DNA of 61,971 bases from an uncultured Methanobrevibacter sp. (GTDB lineage Archaea; Methanobacteriota; Methanobacteria; Methanobacteriales; Methanobacteriaceae), in NCBI RefSeq assembly GCF_900314695.1, contig NZ_OMWD01000014.1, positions 1 through 61,971 on the forward strand, read 5' to 3'. The position numbers and the translations under genes are program-made. The notes below the pieces were generated by a model, which had not been told where the DNA came from, did not search any database, and was given only the letters and a program-made list of their open reading frames with translations. This document shows positions 1 through 10,151 of the stretch, piece by piece; position 1 is the stretch's first letter, and each line of letters begins with the position of its first letter.

Positions 1-326
1 CCATCTTGAGAACCATACCACCCACCAACAACAGGATAATTATGGTATTGGTTAGGCACATATTTTAACTCATCATCAGTCCATTGGAAGTTGACAGCTT
101 TCAGCTTATCCGGTGCAATCATATATAACACAGTTGTCATTGGCGGACTTGTAGCCACAACATTGCTTACAGATGCAGGTATTTCCACTGATCTGTTAAT
201 CATATCAGTGACATTTTTGGATCCTTTACTTTCTACAGTCGAAGGAGATAAAAACAAGTGAGTAGCTACTCCCGCTACGACTAAAATTACCAATAAAAGA
301 ATGATTATTTTAATTTTCTTATCCAT
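1..326 (-). CDS. ABC transporter substrate-binding protein, iron/cobalamin type (3' part missing)
   Basis: Only the N-terminal 108 codons are in the window; the gene runs off the left edge. Reading leftward from the ATG at 324-326, it encodes MDKKIKIIILLLVILVV, a basic start followed by a hydrophobic segment, so it is exported or membrane-anchored. The mature start contains RSVEIPASVSNVVATSPP and MIAPDKLKAVN. This matches the start of the periplasmic-binding fold of FepB/BtuF-type proteins, which capture ferric chelates or cobalamin and pass them to a membrane permease. A GGGGG stretch lies a few bases upstream of the ATG. Permease and ATPase genes would be expected beyond the left edge. The family is clear from pattern; the ligand cannot be told from this fragment. 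Confidence 0.8.
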   Translation of the reverse strand, partial: MDKKIKIIILLLVILVVAGVATHLFLSPSTVESKGSKNVTDMINRSVEIPASVSNVVATSPPMTTVLYMIAPDKLKAVNFQWTDDELKYVPNQYHNYPVVGGWYGSQD

Positions 327-754
327 TTAAAACCCCCAAAATATAAACTCGATAAGAATATATATTAACAAAGTTATTTAATAATTTTTCTAAAATATTC
401 AATTAGATATCAAATAATTTTTATATTAGATTAAAATTGAAAATATATTAGTAACTATCCAATAAATTAATAAAAATAATTTTTATAAATTATTTTAGAT
501 AAATACTAAAAAATATCGTTGATAATTTATTACAAATTCTTATTTGAAACAAATCCTGAAAATCATAGAATGGTTGAAAAGTCAAATCGATTAAAACAAA
601 TAGACAATCGATTATTTTAATAGTTAATGAAAACATGATGATTTTAAAAAATGCCAACATTAACATTAGGGATTATAGATTGAAAATAGATAAAAATTAT
701 TTGGATAGTGTATATGAAAAAAAATAAAAAAGTAAAAACATGCAAAAAACATGT
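327..754. other. AT-rich intergenic region
   Basis: This stretch is very AT-rich and holds no convincing gene. It carries the promoter of the leftward binding-protein gene, with a TTAATATATATTC box near 353-365. Two short open stretches were seen: 510-620, open without a good start and containing NPENHRMVEKSNRLKQ, and a 30-codon ORF at 635-727. Neither has a ribosome site or a recognisable family. They may be remnants of a lost gene or chance. Confidence 0.4.
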
Positions 755-756
755 TT
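718..756 (-). terminator. intrinsic terminator of the 1379-residue adhesin gene
   Basis: Inverted arms AAACATG (736-742) and CATGTTT (750-756) flank a 7-base loop. On the minus strand the hairpin is followed by a U-rich tract (718-731). The stop codon at 755-757 overlaps the base of the stem. Confidence 0.65.
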
Positions 757-3700
757 ATCTTAAAATTTCGTCTTCGGGAACAACATATGAATAGGTAGGC
801 TTAAACACACGAGAAGTTGAATAAATCAAAGAGCCGATTGAAATTTCAATGGTGTTATTGTTAGGTTTATAGTTTTGAGAATTGAAGTTGAATGAACCGA
901 CACCTCCAACAACATCAAATATTACTTCTACCTGCTTTTCTGTTCCCCTATTTAATGTAGCATGAAGATTAAAAGTGGCAAGATTTGAAGCCATTTCACC
1001 ATTTTTGTAAAATGTTACATTATAGCTTCCAGGAGTAGTGCATACGATTTCTTTAAAGTAAATTGCAGTAGTATTGATTCTAGGACACATTGTTCCGTAA
1101 CCAACCACTCCCGTATCATAATCCCAAGTTTTTAAAGAATTGGTACCGTACCAATTTGCATCAAGCTTTAATCTTTCTTCAGGATTAAATAATCCTCCAC
1201 CATATATTCCTTCAGGATTAGCGCTTAGTTCCCCTAAAATCATCATGCTCGGACCTCTTGCATTTCTGTAAATCGCATTATCAGTCACAATCGGTTCAAC
1301 TGCATTTTCAGCCAAATCATATCCTGCATTAAACCTGATTCCTTCCAGAACATTATCAGTAATGGTATTTTGAGTAATTACAATGCCTGTTGAGTAGTTT
1401 GAATCAATAGAAATTCCCAAATGATTATATGCAATGTGATTCTTATTGACAGTGACATTAACAGCAGAATTGTTTAAATATATACCATAGCCAGTCGGAC
1501 CTTCAGGGACTGTCATAATATACAGACCAATATTGTCAGATATTTCATTTTCAAGTATTTGACTATTGGCAACACCAAAACCATATTTGATACCATAGTT
1601 ATTTTCTTTTAATGTATTGTTAATTATACCTATGTTTGAAGAGTATTGAGCAAATATAGCACTTTCAAATTGAGACATATGATTTTTCAATAAATTAACA
1701 TTAGTGGAATTAGAAATAGATACTCCATAACCAGGCAACATTACAGATCCATCAAGATAGCTTTCAATTTTGGATTCGTCCAAAGCGTTGATGAAAGAAT
1801 TATCCTTAATCAAAACATTGTTTGCACCTTCAAGCACCAAAGCGTTGCCGGAATTTCCCTTAATGACAAAACCTGATATATTCACACCATTTGAAGAAAT
1901 CTTAAATACTGGACTTCCAGATTTAGCTGCCAATATAGTATTGTCCTCAGATAATATATTCAATGACTTATCCACATTTAATGAAACACCATTATATGAA
2001 TCACCTAAAAATACAATGGAATCCCCTGATTTGGCATTGTTCAAAATACTTTCAATATCCGAATTTGCAAGCCCCTTATCCACATAGGAAGTATTAGTTT
2101 TTTCAGTAACAGTTATTTTATTTGACTTGGAACTGGCTTTGTATTTGCTATTTCCAGCATATTTTGTTACAATAGTGTAAGACCCTTCTTTTAAAGAGGA
2201 AACATCGACGGTAGCTTTACCTGATGAAGTTGTCTTTTTAGTATATGTTTTTCCATCAAAAATCAATTTAACATTTTGATTTGAAATAACATTACCGGAC
2301 TTATCCTTCAAAGTTATTTGGAACTCTTTTGCAGCATCTTTTGCATATGTTCTATCGACAGTACTAATTTTAGTAACAATTCTTGAAACAGTTATTTTAC
2401 CTGTAGCCTTTGATGCTTTGTAAATTCCAGTTCCTTTATAACTGACACTGACAGCATAAGTCTTTTCTTTTGATGATTTGAAAGATACACTAGCTTTTCC
2501 TTTAGAGTTAGTCTTTTTGGTGTAAGTCTTGCCATTGAGTTTTATGGTTACCTTTTGCTTGTATAATGATTTTCCAGCACTTGTTTTCAAAACTATTGTA
2601 TAGGCTTTTGACTGCTTAGGAAGTATTGATACTTTTGGAGCAGTTATTTTAGTAACAGTTTTAGCCACCTTAATTTTACCACTTGAAGATGCTTTTTTAT
2701 AAATTTTACTTCCTTTATATGTTGCAGTTACTTTGTAAGTTTTCAATTTTGCGAATTTGACTTTGATTGCGACTTGGCCTTGGGAATTGGTTGTTTTGGT
2801 ATAAGTTTTACCATTAATTTTTACAGTAATCTTTTGTTTTGCAATTCCATTACCGTCTGCATCCTTTAAAGTTACTTTATATGATTTTGAAGTTTTTGGA
2901 GGAATTGTGACAGTAGGAACTGTTAATTTTGCTGTTTTTGAAGAATATTTAACTACGATATTGCTTGTTTTGGCGGATGCCAAATAGTCATCAGATTCAG
3001 CAAAACTAATTTGAATCTTATAAGTTTTTTGAGAAGTGAATTTTAATGAAACTTTAGCCTGACCGTTCTTGTCAGTTGTTCTAGTGTAAGTTTTACCGTT
3101 TACTGTAAAGACAATTATTTGACCAGCCAATACATTGCCAGATTCATCTTTTAATGTTGCAATATAGTTTTCAGCAACATTTGGAACCATATTAACATTT
3201 GATGAAATAATTTTGGTGGCAATAGGATTTCCAGGAATGTCAGAATCATTTACAGCAAATGTCTTTGATATCTTGCTGTCAATAGTATTTCCCGGTGTTG
3301 GCAACACTACAGTTACAACATTGCCGGTTTCATTAAAATCATCCAAAGAAAATGTTACTGTTGCTGTACCGTTTTTCATCATGACTGTTTTGTATAAATC
3401 CCCATCCTGAGGTGTTGAACTTTTAGTAGCCTTATTCATGTAAAATGAAACAGGAACTGAACTCAAATCTGTTGCAATATTTCCGTTTTCATCAACGATT
3501 GAAATTGAATAAACTCCTTTTTTAACCTGTTTTATCTCACTTAGGTACAATTGATAATTTCCGCTTTTAGACCAAATTTTCCCAGGAGAAGAATAAATAT
3601 TAGGGCATGCAAGGAAATTGTTTATGTCAAAAACGTATCCTAAAAACATCACATCCTGATGACCATAATAATCCCCGTTTCCTTCGCCGACATAGGTGAA

Positions 3701-4894
3701 AACATCCTTTGCGGCATCGTAAGCGTAATCAGCATATGATGTTCCAGGCCTATATTCATACATTTGGGTCCATACCGGCCTGTCCATATCTCCACTGCCG
3801 AATCCATAATTGATCATGTAGTTGTTGGTAATGACTTCAATTTCATTTCCATTGTATTTCAAATTTTTTACATGGAAATCATTGAAAACATCCCATTTAA
3901 TATTTTGATTGAAGAAATTACCTTTAACTTCAATGTAAGTCACATTATTGTCTATATAAACGCCGTTATTCTTATTAAATGCAATGTAATTACTTAAAAT
4001 ATGCACATTTTCAGGAGCAGTAATTCTCAATCCATCTCCATTATCAGTTAAGTTATTGTAAATGACTGTTAAATCATTACCATTTCCTGAAAAAGAGATT
4101 CCTGAAACCTTATTATTAAAAATGTTATTGTCATTAATCTTAATTTGAGAAGAATCAATGACATTTATTCCATTTTTAGTGTTTTCAACAGTACAATTTT
4201 TAACATTAACATTTTGGGAATTTTTAATCCTAATTGCATTTTCACCATTTGACAGAGTTACATTTTGAACAACAGCATTTTGCGCATTTTCTATTCTTAC
4301 AATGTCAGAATAACCAGTATTTGACACTTTACAATTCTTTATTACCACATCACTGGCTCCACTAACTAAAATGGCATAATCATTGTCATTGCTTACATCA
4401 CTTGTCAATGCAAATCCTTCAATTACAGTTCCACTGGCCTTTGGAGATATATAAAATATTCCTTTATAACCAGATCCTACAGAACTTCCAGGACACACTT
4501 CCATTGTCGTATTCACATTACTTTTGATTGTTAACTGTTTGTCAACAACAAAGTGACAGTGAACATAGCTTGTTCCTTCAATTATAATTGTATCTCCAGT
4601 TTTTGCACCATCAATTGCCTTTTGAATTGTAGGTGAAGTCATTTCATTGTGATTTTTATCAACTTCCTCAACGACAATTGTTTGAGGTTCGCTCAAAACA
4701 GAATTATCATCCTGTGAAAGTTCAAGTTCATTATTTAAATTACTATCATCAATAGTGTTCAGTTCAATATCTGATGAATTTAAACTCATCAAATCTGCAT
4801 CATCAGAAGCAGTAACTGAACCAATGAAGATTAATGACATTAATATAAATGATAATATTAATATATAATTTTTAAATTTCATTTTATTGCCCAT
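755..4894 (-). CDS. adhesin-like protein with two beta-helix regions around four Ig-like repeats
   Basis: A secreted surface protein of 1379 residues. An N-terminal signal peptide (KFKNYILILSFILMSLIF, then VTAS) is followed by an Asp/Asn/Ser-rich segment. A right-handed parallel beta-helix of the NosD/pectate-lyase type spans roughly residues 75-360, with repeated N-N-x-I-x-x-N turns. A linker domain follows. Four tandem Ig-like (Big/invasin-type) repeats of about 90 residues lie at roughly 555-935, each carrying a VxxNGKTYTKTTxxxG-like core. A second beta-helix spans about 935-1245, and a beta-rich tail ends the protein. No C-terminal membrane helix is seen. The family is the adhesin-like proteins of gut Methanobrevibacter, thought to mediate attachment to other microbes or surfaces. 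The ligand is unknown. A second ATG at 4882 could be the true start; neither has a clear ribosome site. Confidence 0.85.
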   Translation of the reverse strand: MGNKMKFKNYILILSFILMSLIFIGSVTASDDADLMSLNSSDIELNTIDDSNLNNELELSQDDNSVLSEPQTIVVEEVDKNHNEMTSPTIQKAIDGAKTGDTIIIEGTSYVHCHFVVDKQLTIKSNVNTTMEVCPGSSVGSGYKGIFYISPKASGTVIEGFALTSDVSNDNDYAILVSGASDVVIKNCKVSNTGYSDIVRIENAQNAVVQNVTLSNGENAIRIKNSQNVNVKNCTVENTKNGINVIDSSQIKINDNNIFNNKVSGISFSGNGNDLTVIYNNLTDNGDGLRITAPENVHILSNYIAFNKNNGVYIDNNVTYIEVKGNFFNQNIKWDVFNDFHVKNLKYNGNEIEVITNNYMINYGFGSGDMDRPVWTQMYEYRPGTSYADYAYDAAKDVFTYVGEGNGDYYGHQDVMFLGYVFDINNFLACPNIYSSPGKIWSKSGNYQLYLSEIKQVKKGVYSISIVDENGNIATDLSSVPVSFYMNKATKSSTPQDGDLYKTVMMKNGTATVTFSLDDFNETGNVVTVVLPTPGNTIDSKISKTFAVNDSDIPGNPIATKIISSNVNMVPNVAENYIATLKDESGNVLAGQIIVFTVNGKTYTRTTDKNGQAKVSLKFTSQKTYKIQISFAESDDYLASAKTSNIVVKYSSKTAKLTVPTVTIPPKTSKSYKVTLKDADGNGIAKQKITVKINGKTYTKTTNSQGQVAIKVKFAKLKTYKVTATYKGSKIYKKASSSGKIKVAKTVTKITAPKVSILPKQSKAYTIVLKTSAGKSLYKQKVTIKLNGKTYTKKTNSKGKASVSFKSSKEKTYAVSVSYKGTGIYKASKATGKITVSRIVTKISTVDRTYAKDAAKEFQITLKDKSGNVISNQNVKLIFDGKTYTKKTTSSGKATVDVSSLKEGSYTIVTKYAGNSKYKASSKSNKITVTEKTNTSYVDKGLANSDIESILNNAKSGDSIVFLGDSYNGVSLNVDKSLNILSEDNTILAAKSGSPVFKISSNGVNISGFVIKGNSGNALVLEGANNVLIKDNSFINALDESKIESYLDGSVMLPGYGVSISNSTNVNLLKNHMSQFESAIFAQYSSNIGIINNTLKENNYGIKYGFGVANSQILENEISDNIGLYIMTVPEGPTGYGIYLNNSAVNVTVNKNHIAYNHLGISIDSNYSTGIVITQNTITDNVLEGIRFNAGYDLAENAVEPIVTDNAIYRNARGPSMMILGELSANPEGIYGGGLFNPEERLKLDANWYGTNSLKTWDYDTGVVGYGTMCPRINTTAIYFKEIVCTTPGSYNVTFYKNGEMASNLATFNLHATLNRGTEKQVEVIFDVVGGVGSFNFNSQNYKPNNNTIEISIGSLIYSTSRVFKPTYSYVVPEDEILR
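2095..3220 (-). repeat. tandem Ig-like domain coding repeats
   Basis: Four consecutive copies of a roughly 270-base unit encode Ig-like domains that each contain a G-K-T-Y-T-(K/R)-x-T core. Copies 2 and 3 are the most alike at protein level. Such arrays can change copy number by recombination. Confidence 0.7.
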
Positions 4895-5038
4895 ATTATT
4901 ATTTTTAAAATTGAATTATTTTTCAATATATAATTATATACTATCGATATATTTAATATATTTCTATTTTTTTGTGAAAAAAATAAAAAATAAGACATTA
5001 CAATTTATCATAATGAAAAATTAATAATATCGAAAAAA

Positions 5039-7963
5039 TTATTTTTTTACTTTTAATGTAGTTTTAACTTGATATTTTAGATATTTAACAATGACAGAAT
5101 ATTTACCAACTTTTAAATTTTTAAAATTAACTGTTGCAATTCCTTTCTTGTTTGTTTTAGCCAAATAAGTTTTACCTTTGATTTTGAAACTGACAGTTTT
5201 CCCAGCAATTGCTTTTCCTTTTGATGATTTTAGAACTGCAGTAAACTTAATCTTTTTAGCTTTTTTAGAAGTCTTGCTTTTAGCAGACAATACTTTTTTA
5301 ATTGTTAAAGTATTCTTAACACTATACCCCTTGTATGAGCTTACTATAGTATATTTTCCAGGGACAAAAGCAAATGTCTTTGTTGCGTATCCATTTTTGT
5401 CAGTTGTAACCTTATAGCAAGTTTTGCCAACTTTCATTGTTATTGCAATGCCTTTTCCAACCGCTTTTCCATCATCACCGATAACACGAACTTTAAATGT
5501 AGCTTTTCCACTATAATCAACGAAAACATTCTTATTTTCAATAATCCTTTTAATAATATCCGGATTAATATCAACAGTTAATGAAATACTTTCATTACTA
5601 AAAGTGGCTTTTAGGACATTGATTTTTGGAATAGAAACTGACGTAGTCAAATTTCCATTTTTAACAGATAAAACATCCCCAGTAGATAAACTAACTTTAA
5701 ATATTGGTAATTTCCCACATAAGTCCAGTTTTAAAACATCCCCATTTTTATCAATTACTTCATTAAAAGTAACAATTATGTCTGCGGATTTGTCTTGAAT
5801 TAATTTAGTGGAATTTGAAAAACTCATTAAGATCCAATTGAAATCATCTGAAGTATTGAAATTCAATAATTTATCAAAATCAGGATTGTTTGATCCCCAC
5901 CAATTATTATTAACAGACACATTATCCCAAGTACTGTTAAATATAGCATAACCATTGGAATCACAATTATTCACAATGATTGAATGGGAAACAACCATAT
6001 TTCTTCTTGCAATTATCGCTCCACCTTCTCCTTCAGCAATATTATTTTCAAATATTGAACCGGTTACAGTCATGTTTCCTTTATTGTCAATGGCCCCACC
6101 ATTTTTAGTTGCATTATTATTGGTGAAATTCGAATTGATTATATCCAATTGTCCTCCATTATCAATAGATCCTGCCCCATAAGCCAGATTATTATTGAAT
6201 AATGAGTTTTCAATTGTCAAACGCCCTCCATTATCAATAGCTCCACCATAGCTTTTGGCTTTATTTGAAATAAACTGAGAATTGTTGACATATACACAAG
6301 CATTATAGTTATATATGCATCCACCTTCATCAGCACCATTATGCAATTCAAATAATGAATTTGCAATTATAACATTTCCTCCATTAACAGATAATGCTCC
6401 TCCCTTACGAGTGATTTTATTATTTGAAAATTGGGAATTTTCTATTGTTAAATCCCGCACTGCATAAATTGCACCTGCTTCTGATGCCTTATTTGAACTA
6501 AATATAGAGTTATTGACTTTAATTACATTATTCGTGTATATTGCGCCACCGAAATAAGCTTCATTCTCATTGGCAGTTAACTTATCAACATCTAACTTTG
6601 CAGTATTGTAAATAACACCACCATTTATAGAAGCAATGTTCTTACTGGCAAACATTTGAGCAATAGTTAAATCCTGAGTACTGTAAATTGCTCCACCGGA
6701 ACTGGCTTTATTATTATTTAAACTAATATTTTTCAATGATAACTTTCCAGTATTATAAAATGCTCCACCATCGTTTGCAGAATTATTGTTCAATTGAGTT
6801 TCTATGATATTAACGTCAACACCATCAATATAAATTCCACCACCAACTTTTGCAACATTATTTTCAATTACAGAATTCTGAATTTGAGAAGACATGAAAC
6901 TACAGCGAATAGCCCCTCCTTCTCCTAATGCAAGATTATTTGATAGGGTAGAATCAGACAATGTTAAAGTTCCCTGATTTAAATCAATACCCCCTCCACG
7001 TTCGGCAGCATTGCGTGTTAATGTGGAATTAATGACATTCAAGCTAGCCTTTGCTTCAACATATACCCCACCGCCCCAAACAGCAGTATTATTTTCAACA
7101 AGACAATTTTGGATTTTCAAGCTAAATTCAGAAACATAAAATCCACCGCCCTGCTTTTTGGTGTTGGTGTTGTTAACAATTATTGAATCGTAAACTTCGC
7201 AAATTCCCCAACTTTTAATTCCAGCACCCAAATCGTCACAGATGTTAGAAAATACCAATGAATTGTATACCTTTAACGTGCCTCTATTGTTGTAAATCGC
7301 TCCACCACGCTGTGCTATGTTATTTATAAAAGTAGAATTGTAAACCTGCATTGATCCCCAAATGTTATAAATCGCACCCCCTTCTTCACAGACATTATCC
7401 GTGAATGTGGTGTTTATGATTTTTACATTTCCGTTTGGATTGTCATTTTCAATGGCAGCACCAGAAATTGCAGTGTTTTTAGTTAAAATAGAATTTTGAA
7501 TTGTCAATTCAGATTTATCGAAGCAATATATAGCACCACGTTCTGAATTTGTATTAATTATTGTTGAATTAACAATAGATAACTTTCCAGCATTACTTAT
7601 AGCTCCCGCAACACCGTCAGAATATCCGTTAGTGAATGTCAATCCAATAATATTTACATTAACATTTCGAGAAACAACAAAAATATTTGATTTATCATTT
7701 GCATTGAGTGTGGAATTAGACCCATAAATTGAAATGTCTTTTTTGATTGAAATTGGTGTTCCATCACCGAAATACGTTTGATTTTCCAAATAAATTGAAT
7801 CGCCGGAACTGGATTCATCAATTAATTTTTGGATATTATCAAAGTTATTTACATTAGAACCAATAGTGGAATTAGCATCAGCAGCATAAGCAACATTAAC
7901 AATCATCACTAACAATAGCAATAAGAAAATAATTCCAAAGTTAATGTTTTTTATATTAATCAC
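5039..7963 (-). CDS. adhesin-like protein with Pmp-type GGAIYN repeats and C-terminal Ig-like domains
   Basis: A secreted protein of about 970 residues. The signal peptide is NINFGIIFLLLLLVMIV followed by AYAAD. Residues about 60-670 form a long beta-helix built from about twenty turns with the signature N-N-x-A-x-x-G-G-A-I-Y-N, resembling polymorphic outer membrane protein repeats of chlamydiae. Two Ig-like domains (about 790-974) end in the Lys-rich tail TTLKVKK, with no membrane helix. It probably acts at the cell surface; its partner is unknown. The annotated start is a GTG (7961-7963) lying inside the ribosome-site-like GGGGTGA. The spacing used elsewhere in the window (GGTGA plus 5) would instead place initiation on ATA at 7952-7954, giving an N-terminus beginning (M)KNINFG. 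Confidence 0.85.
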   Translation of the reverse strand: MINIKNINFGIIFLLLLLVMIVNVAYAADANSTIGSNVNNFDNIQKLIDESSSGDSIYLENQTYFGDGTPISIKKDISIYGSNSTLNANDKSNIFVVSRNVNVNIIGLTFTNGYSDGVAGAISNAGKLSIVNSTIINTNSERGAIYCFDKSELTIQNSILTKNTAISGAAIENDNPNGNVKIINTTFTDNVCEEGGAIYNIWGSMQVYNSTFINNIAQRGGAIYNNRGTLKVYNSLVFSNICDDLGAGIKSWGICEVYDSIIVNNTNTKKQGGGFYVSEFSLKIQNCLVENNTAVWGGGVYVEAKASLNVINSTLTRNAAERGGGIDLNQGTLTLSDSTLSNNLALGEGGAIRCSFMSSQIQNSVIENNVAKVGGGIYIDGVDVNIIETQLNNNSANDGGAFYNTGKLSLKNISLNNNKASSGGAIYSTQDLTIAQMFASKNIASINGGVIYNTAKLDVDKLTANENEAYFGGAIYTNNVIKVNNSIFSSNKASEAGAIYAVRDLTIENSQFSNNKITRKGGALSVNGGNVIIANSLFELHNGADEGGCIYNYNACVYVNNSQFISNKAKSYGGAIDNGGRLTIENSLFNNNLAYGAGSIDNGGQLDIINSNFTNNNATKNGGAIDNKGNMTVTGSIFENNIAEGEGGAIIARRNMVVSHSIIVNNCDSNGYAIFNSTWDNVSVNNNWWGSNNPDFDKLLNFNTSDDFNWILMSFSNSTKLIQDKSADIIVTFNEVIDKNGDVLKLDLCGKLPIFKVSLSTGDVLSVKNGNLTTSVSIPKINVLKATFSNESISLTVDINPDIIKRIIENKNVFVDYSGKATFKVRVIGDDGKAVGKGIAITMKVGKTCYKVTTDKNGYATKTFAFVPGKYTIVSSYKGYSVKNTLTIKKVLSAKSKTSKKAKKIKFTAVLKSSKGKAIAGKTVSFKIKGKTYLAKTNKKGIATVNFKNLKVGKYSVIVKYLKYQVKTTLKVKK

Positions 7964-8039
7964 CCCAAAAAATATTAATAAAAAAAATGCATGATTAGAA
8001 TTAATTTTGATGAATTTAAAACATGATATGTGAAAAAAA

Positions 8040-8073
8040 TAAAAAAAAGAAAAGAAAAGTAATAAAATTACTT
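8040..8073 (-). terminator. probable intrinsic terminator of the Ala-rich adhesin gene
   Basis: A 7-bp stem (8057-8063 with 8067-8073) is followed on the minus strand by a long pyrimidine/U-rich run. It lies just downstream of the stop codon at 8076. Confidence 0.5.
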
Positions 8074-8075
8074 AT

Positions 8076-10151
8076 CTATTTTTTAACAGTGTATTTTACT
8101 TTTACGGTTTTTGCATTGTAAGCGCTGTCACCTGCAAAATTAACAACAGCAGTGAAAGTACCTTTTTTAGCAACTTTAACAGAGATAGTAGCTACACCTT
8201 TAGAGTTAGTTTTAGCAGAGAAAGTTTTACCATTTACTTTGATGGTAATTTTCTTATTAGCAATTAATTTGCTACCTGATTTTAAGGTAACTTTAACTTT
8301 TTTAGCTTTTTTAACTTTTAAAGTAGCTTTTGCAGCAGTTAAAGTAGTAGCTGATTTGGTTACTTTAATAGTTGCAGTATCAATAGAAGATGAAGTAGTA
8401 TTATCTCCAGCATAGTATGCAACTACACTGTGGGTTCCAGCTGCAGAGTATTTTTGAGTTGTAAAAGTAACAGTACCATTTGCATCAGTTTGAACAACAC
8501 CAGCAGTTTCACCATCAATGAGAATAGCTACAGTTTTATTAGCTAAAGCAGCTCCAGTTTCATCTTTTAATGCAATTGAAACTTTAGCAGCATTAAGTGC
8601 TTTAATTGAAACATCATTAGTTGCTATAGTAGTAGCAATGAGTTTAGCAGCTGCAGGAACATCAATATTTGCTTCAGAAGCAGCATAAGCTTTAGTTGCA
8701 GCAAATGCGAAAGCCACATTTTCACCAGCAACAGCATCAATAGTTACAGCACCATTTTCATCAGTTTCCAAATCAGTAGTATTACCTGCAATAGTAGCAG
8801 TTACTTTTTCAGATGCAATAGCTTTACCGTTGATATCTTTTAATACTGCAGTTACTTTATTAGCCACTACAGAAGTAATAGCAATTTGAGTTTGTACAGG
8901 ATCAGCTGCAGGAATTACAATATCAGATGGAGTTTTATCTTCACTTCCCCAGTCATTAGCCCATACAACAATAGGAGTTACGCCATCAACAAATTCGTTT
9001 CCAGTTACAGCAATGTCATCATATGGGTTTAATAATCCAGCTCTGCATAAAATGTGTAATAAGGTTACACCGGAAATGTCTTCATCCTTATTGTATTTAA
9101 CAATTTTATTGTTGGTTACATTAATGTTACCAAGTGTACTTGGGTAACCGTGAGCAGTGTTTCCTTGTTCAGCAGCAATTAACCAATTGTTGGTAATAGC
9201 TTTGAAAGTATTGTTGTCAATAAAAACACCGCTGGAAGCTTTTTGTATACTTACTACAGGGTATGCATCCCAGTATACAGGTTGACCATCGAAGGTTCCG
9301 TTGAAATAACCACAGTTTTCGAAGATATTGTTTGAAATGAAAGTACCATCAGTAGAAGCTCCTCCAAAGAAGATAGAGTAAACATTATCTTTGAAAGTGT
9401 TTCCTATAATTCTTGCATCACCACTAGCTTGTGCAATGGAAATAGCATCTAAAACCACACCATCAAATAAGTTGTTTTGAATAGTGGTGAAGAAAGATCC
9501 TCCAACAGCAATAACTTTGGAACCTTGTTCTTTGTTTACTGTAGGGTCATTTACAAGTTTAGTAGCATATCCGCCGTAAAATTTACTATTTTTAACAGTT
9601 ACGTTGTTACAGGATTTAACTACAACAGCTTGGTTGAAGTCAGTGAAAGTACAATTGTCCACAACACCGCCAGCAGCATCATTACCATTGAATTGTACAC
9701 CCCAACCGTTTACAGAACCACCATAGGTTAAATTGTTTTTAGGGTTGTTGTCAATGAAAGTAATTCCTTTGATAGTTACAGCTTTACTGTTAGTTACATA
9801 GAAAAATCCGTTTCCATCTCCGTAACCATAAATGGTAGTACTACCTTGACCATCTATAGTTAAGCCATCTTTTTCCTGAATAGTGATTGATGAATCATTT
9901 ATTATATATTCCCCATTTAATTTAACTGTATCTCCTGCTTTAGCTGTATTAACTGCATTTTGAATAGCATCTGCGGTTTGACCTTCAGTGGTAACATCAG
10001 CAGCTAATTCATCTGCATCATTATCGACAGCAACTGCATCAGTTGCATCAGCAGCAGCCACAACATCAGTAGTGTTTTCTGCAGAAACTGCACTTGCAGA
10101 CAATGCGATTAAAACAACTAAAAGAAAGGATAATAATATCTTCTTATTCAT
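8076..10151 (-). CDS. Ala-rich adhesin-like protein: beta-helix plus three Ig-like domains
   Basis: A secreted protein of about 691 residues. Signal peptide MNKKILLSFLLVVLIALSAS ends near VSAEN. A short acidic Ala/Asp-rich segment follows. A NosD-type beta-helix spans about residues 70-410 and contains YGYGDGNGFFYVTNSKAVTI. Three Ig-like domains run to the C-terminus; the last is very Lys-rich and ends VKYTVKK. There is no C-terminal helix. Unlike the neighbouring adhesins it is rich in Ala, uses many GCA/GCT codons and has few Asn repeats, which suggests high expression or separate ancestry (inference). The start chosen is the ATG at 10151, preceded nine bases earlier by GGAG; an ATG at 10166 overlaps that GGAG and would add five residues. 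Confidence 0.85.
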   Translation of the reverse strand: MNKKILLSFLLVVLIALSASAVSAENTTDVVAAADATDAVAVDNDADELAADVTTEGQTADAIQNAVNTAKAGDTVKLNGEYIINDSSITIQEKDGLTIDGQGSTTIYGYGDGNGFFYVTNSKAVTIKGITFIDNNPKNNLTYGGSVNGWGVQFNGNDAAGGVVDNCTFTDFNQAVVVKSCNNVTVKNSKFYGGYATKLVNDPTVNKEQGSKVIAVGGSFFTTIQNNLFDGVVLDAISIAQASGDARIIGNTFKDNVYSIFFGGASTDGTFISNNIFENCGYFNGTFDGQPVYWDAYPVVSIQKASSGVFIDNNTFKAITNNWLIAAEQGNTAHGYPSTLGNINVTNNKIVKYNKDEDISGVTLLHILCRAGLLNPYDDIAVTGNEFVDGVTPIVVWANDWGSEDKTPSDIVIPAADPVQTQIAITSVVANKVTAVLKDINGKAIASEKVTATIAGNTTDLETDENGAVTIDAVAGENVAFAFAATKAYAASEANIDVPAAAKLIATTIATNDVSIKALNAAKVSIALKDETGAALANKTVAILIDGETAGVVQTDANGTVTFTTQKYSAAGTHSVVAYYAGDNTTSSSIDTATIKVTKSATTLTAAKATLKVKKAKKVKVTLKSGSKLIANKKITIKVNGKTFSAKTNSKGVATISVKVAKKGTFTAVVNFAGDSAYNAKTVKVKYTVKK

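Noticed and set aside
510..727. Two short open stretches (510-620 and 635-727) before the first adhesin
   Set aside because: They lack ribosome sites, known motifs and sufficient length; possible gene remnant but not supportable.
5039..7963. Repeated short DNA blocks that could suggest a CRISPR array
   Set aside because: The repeats are degenerate, in frame, and encode beta-helix turns with GGAIYN motifs; no constant repeat and spacer pattern exists here or elsewhere in the window.
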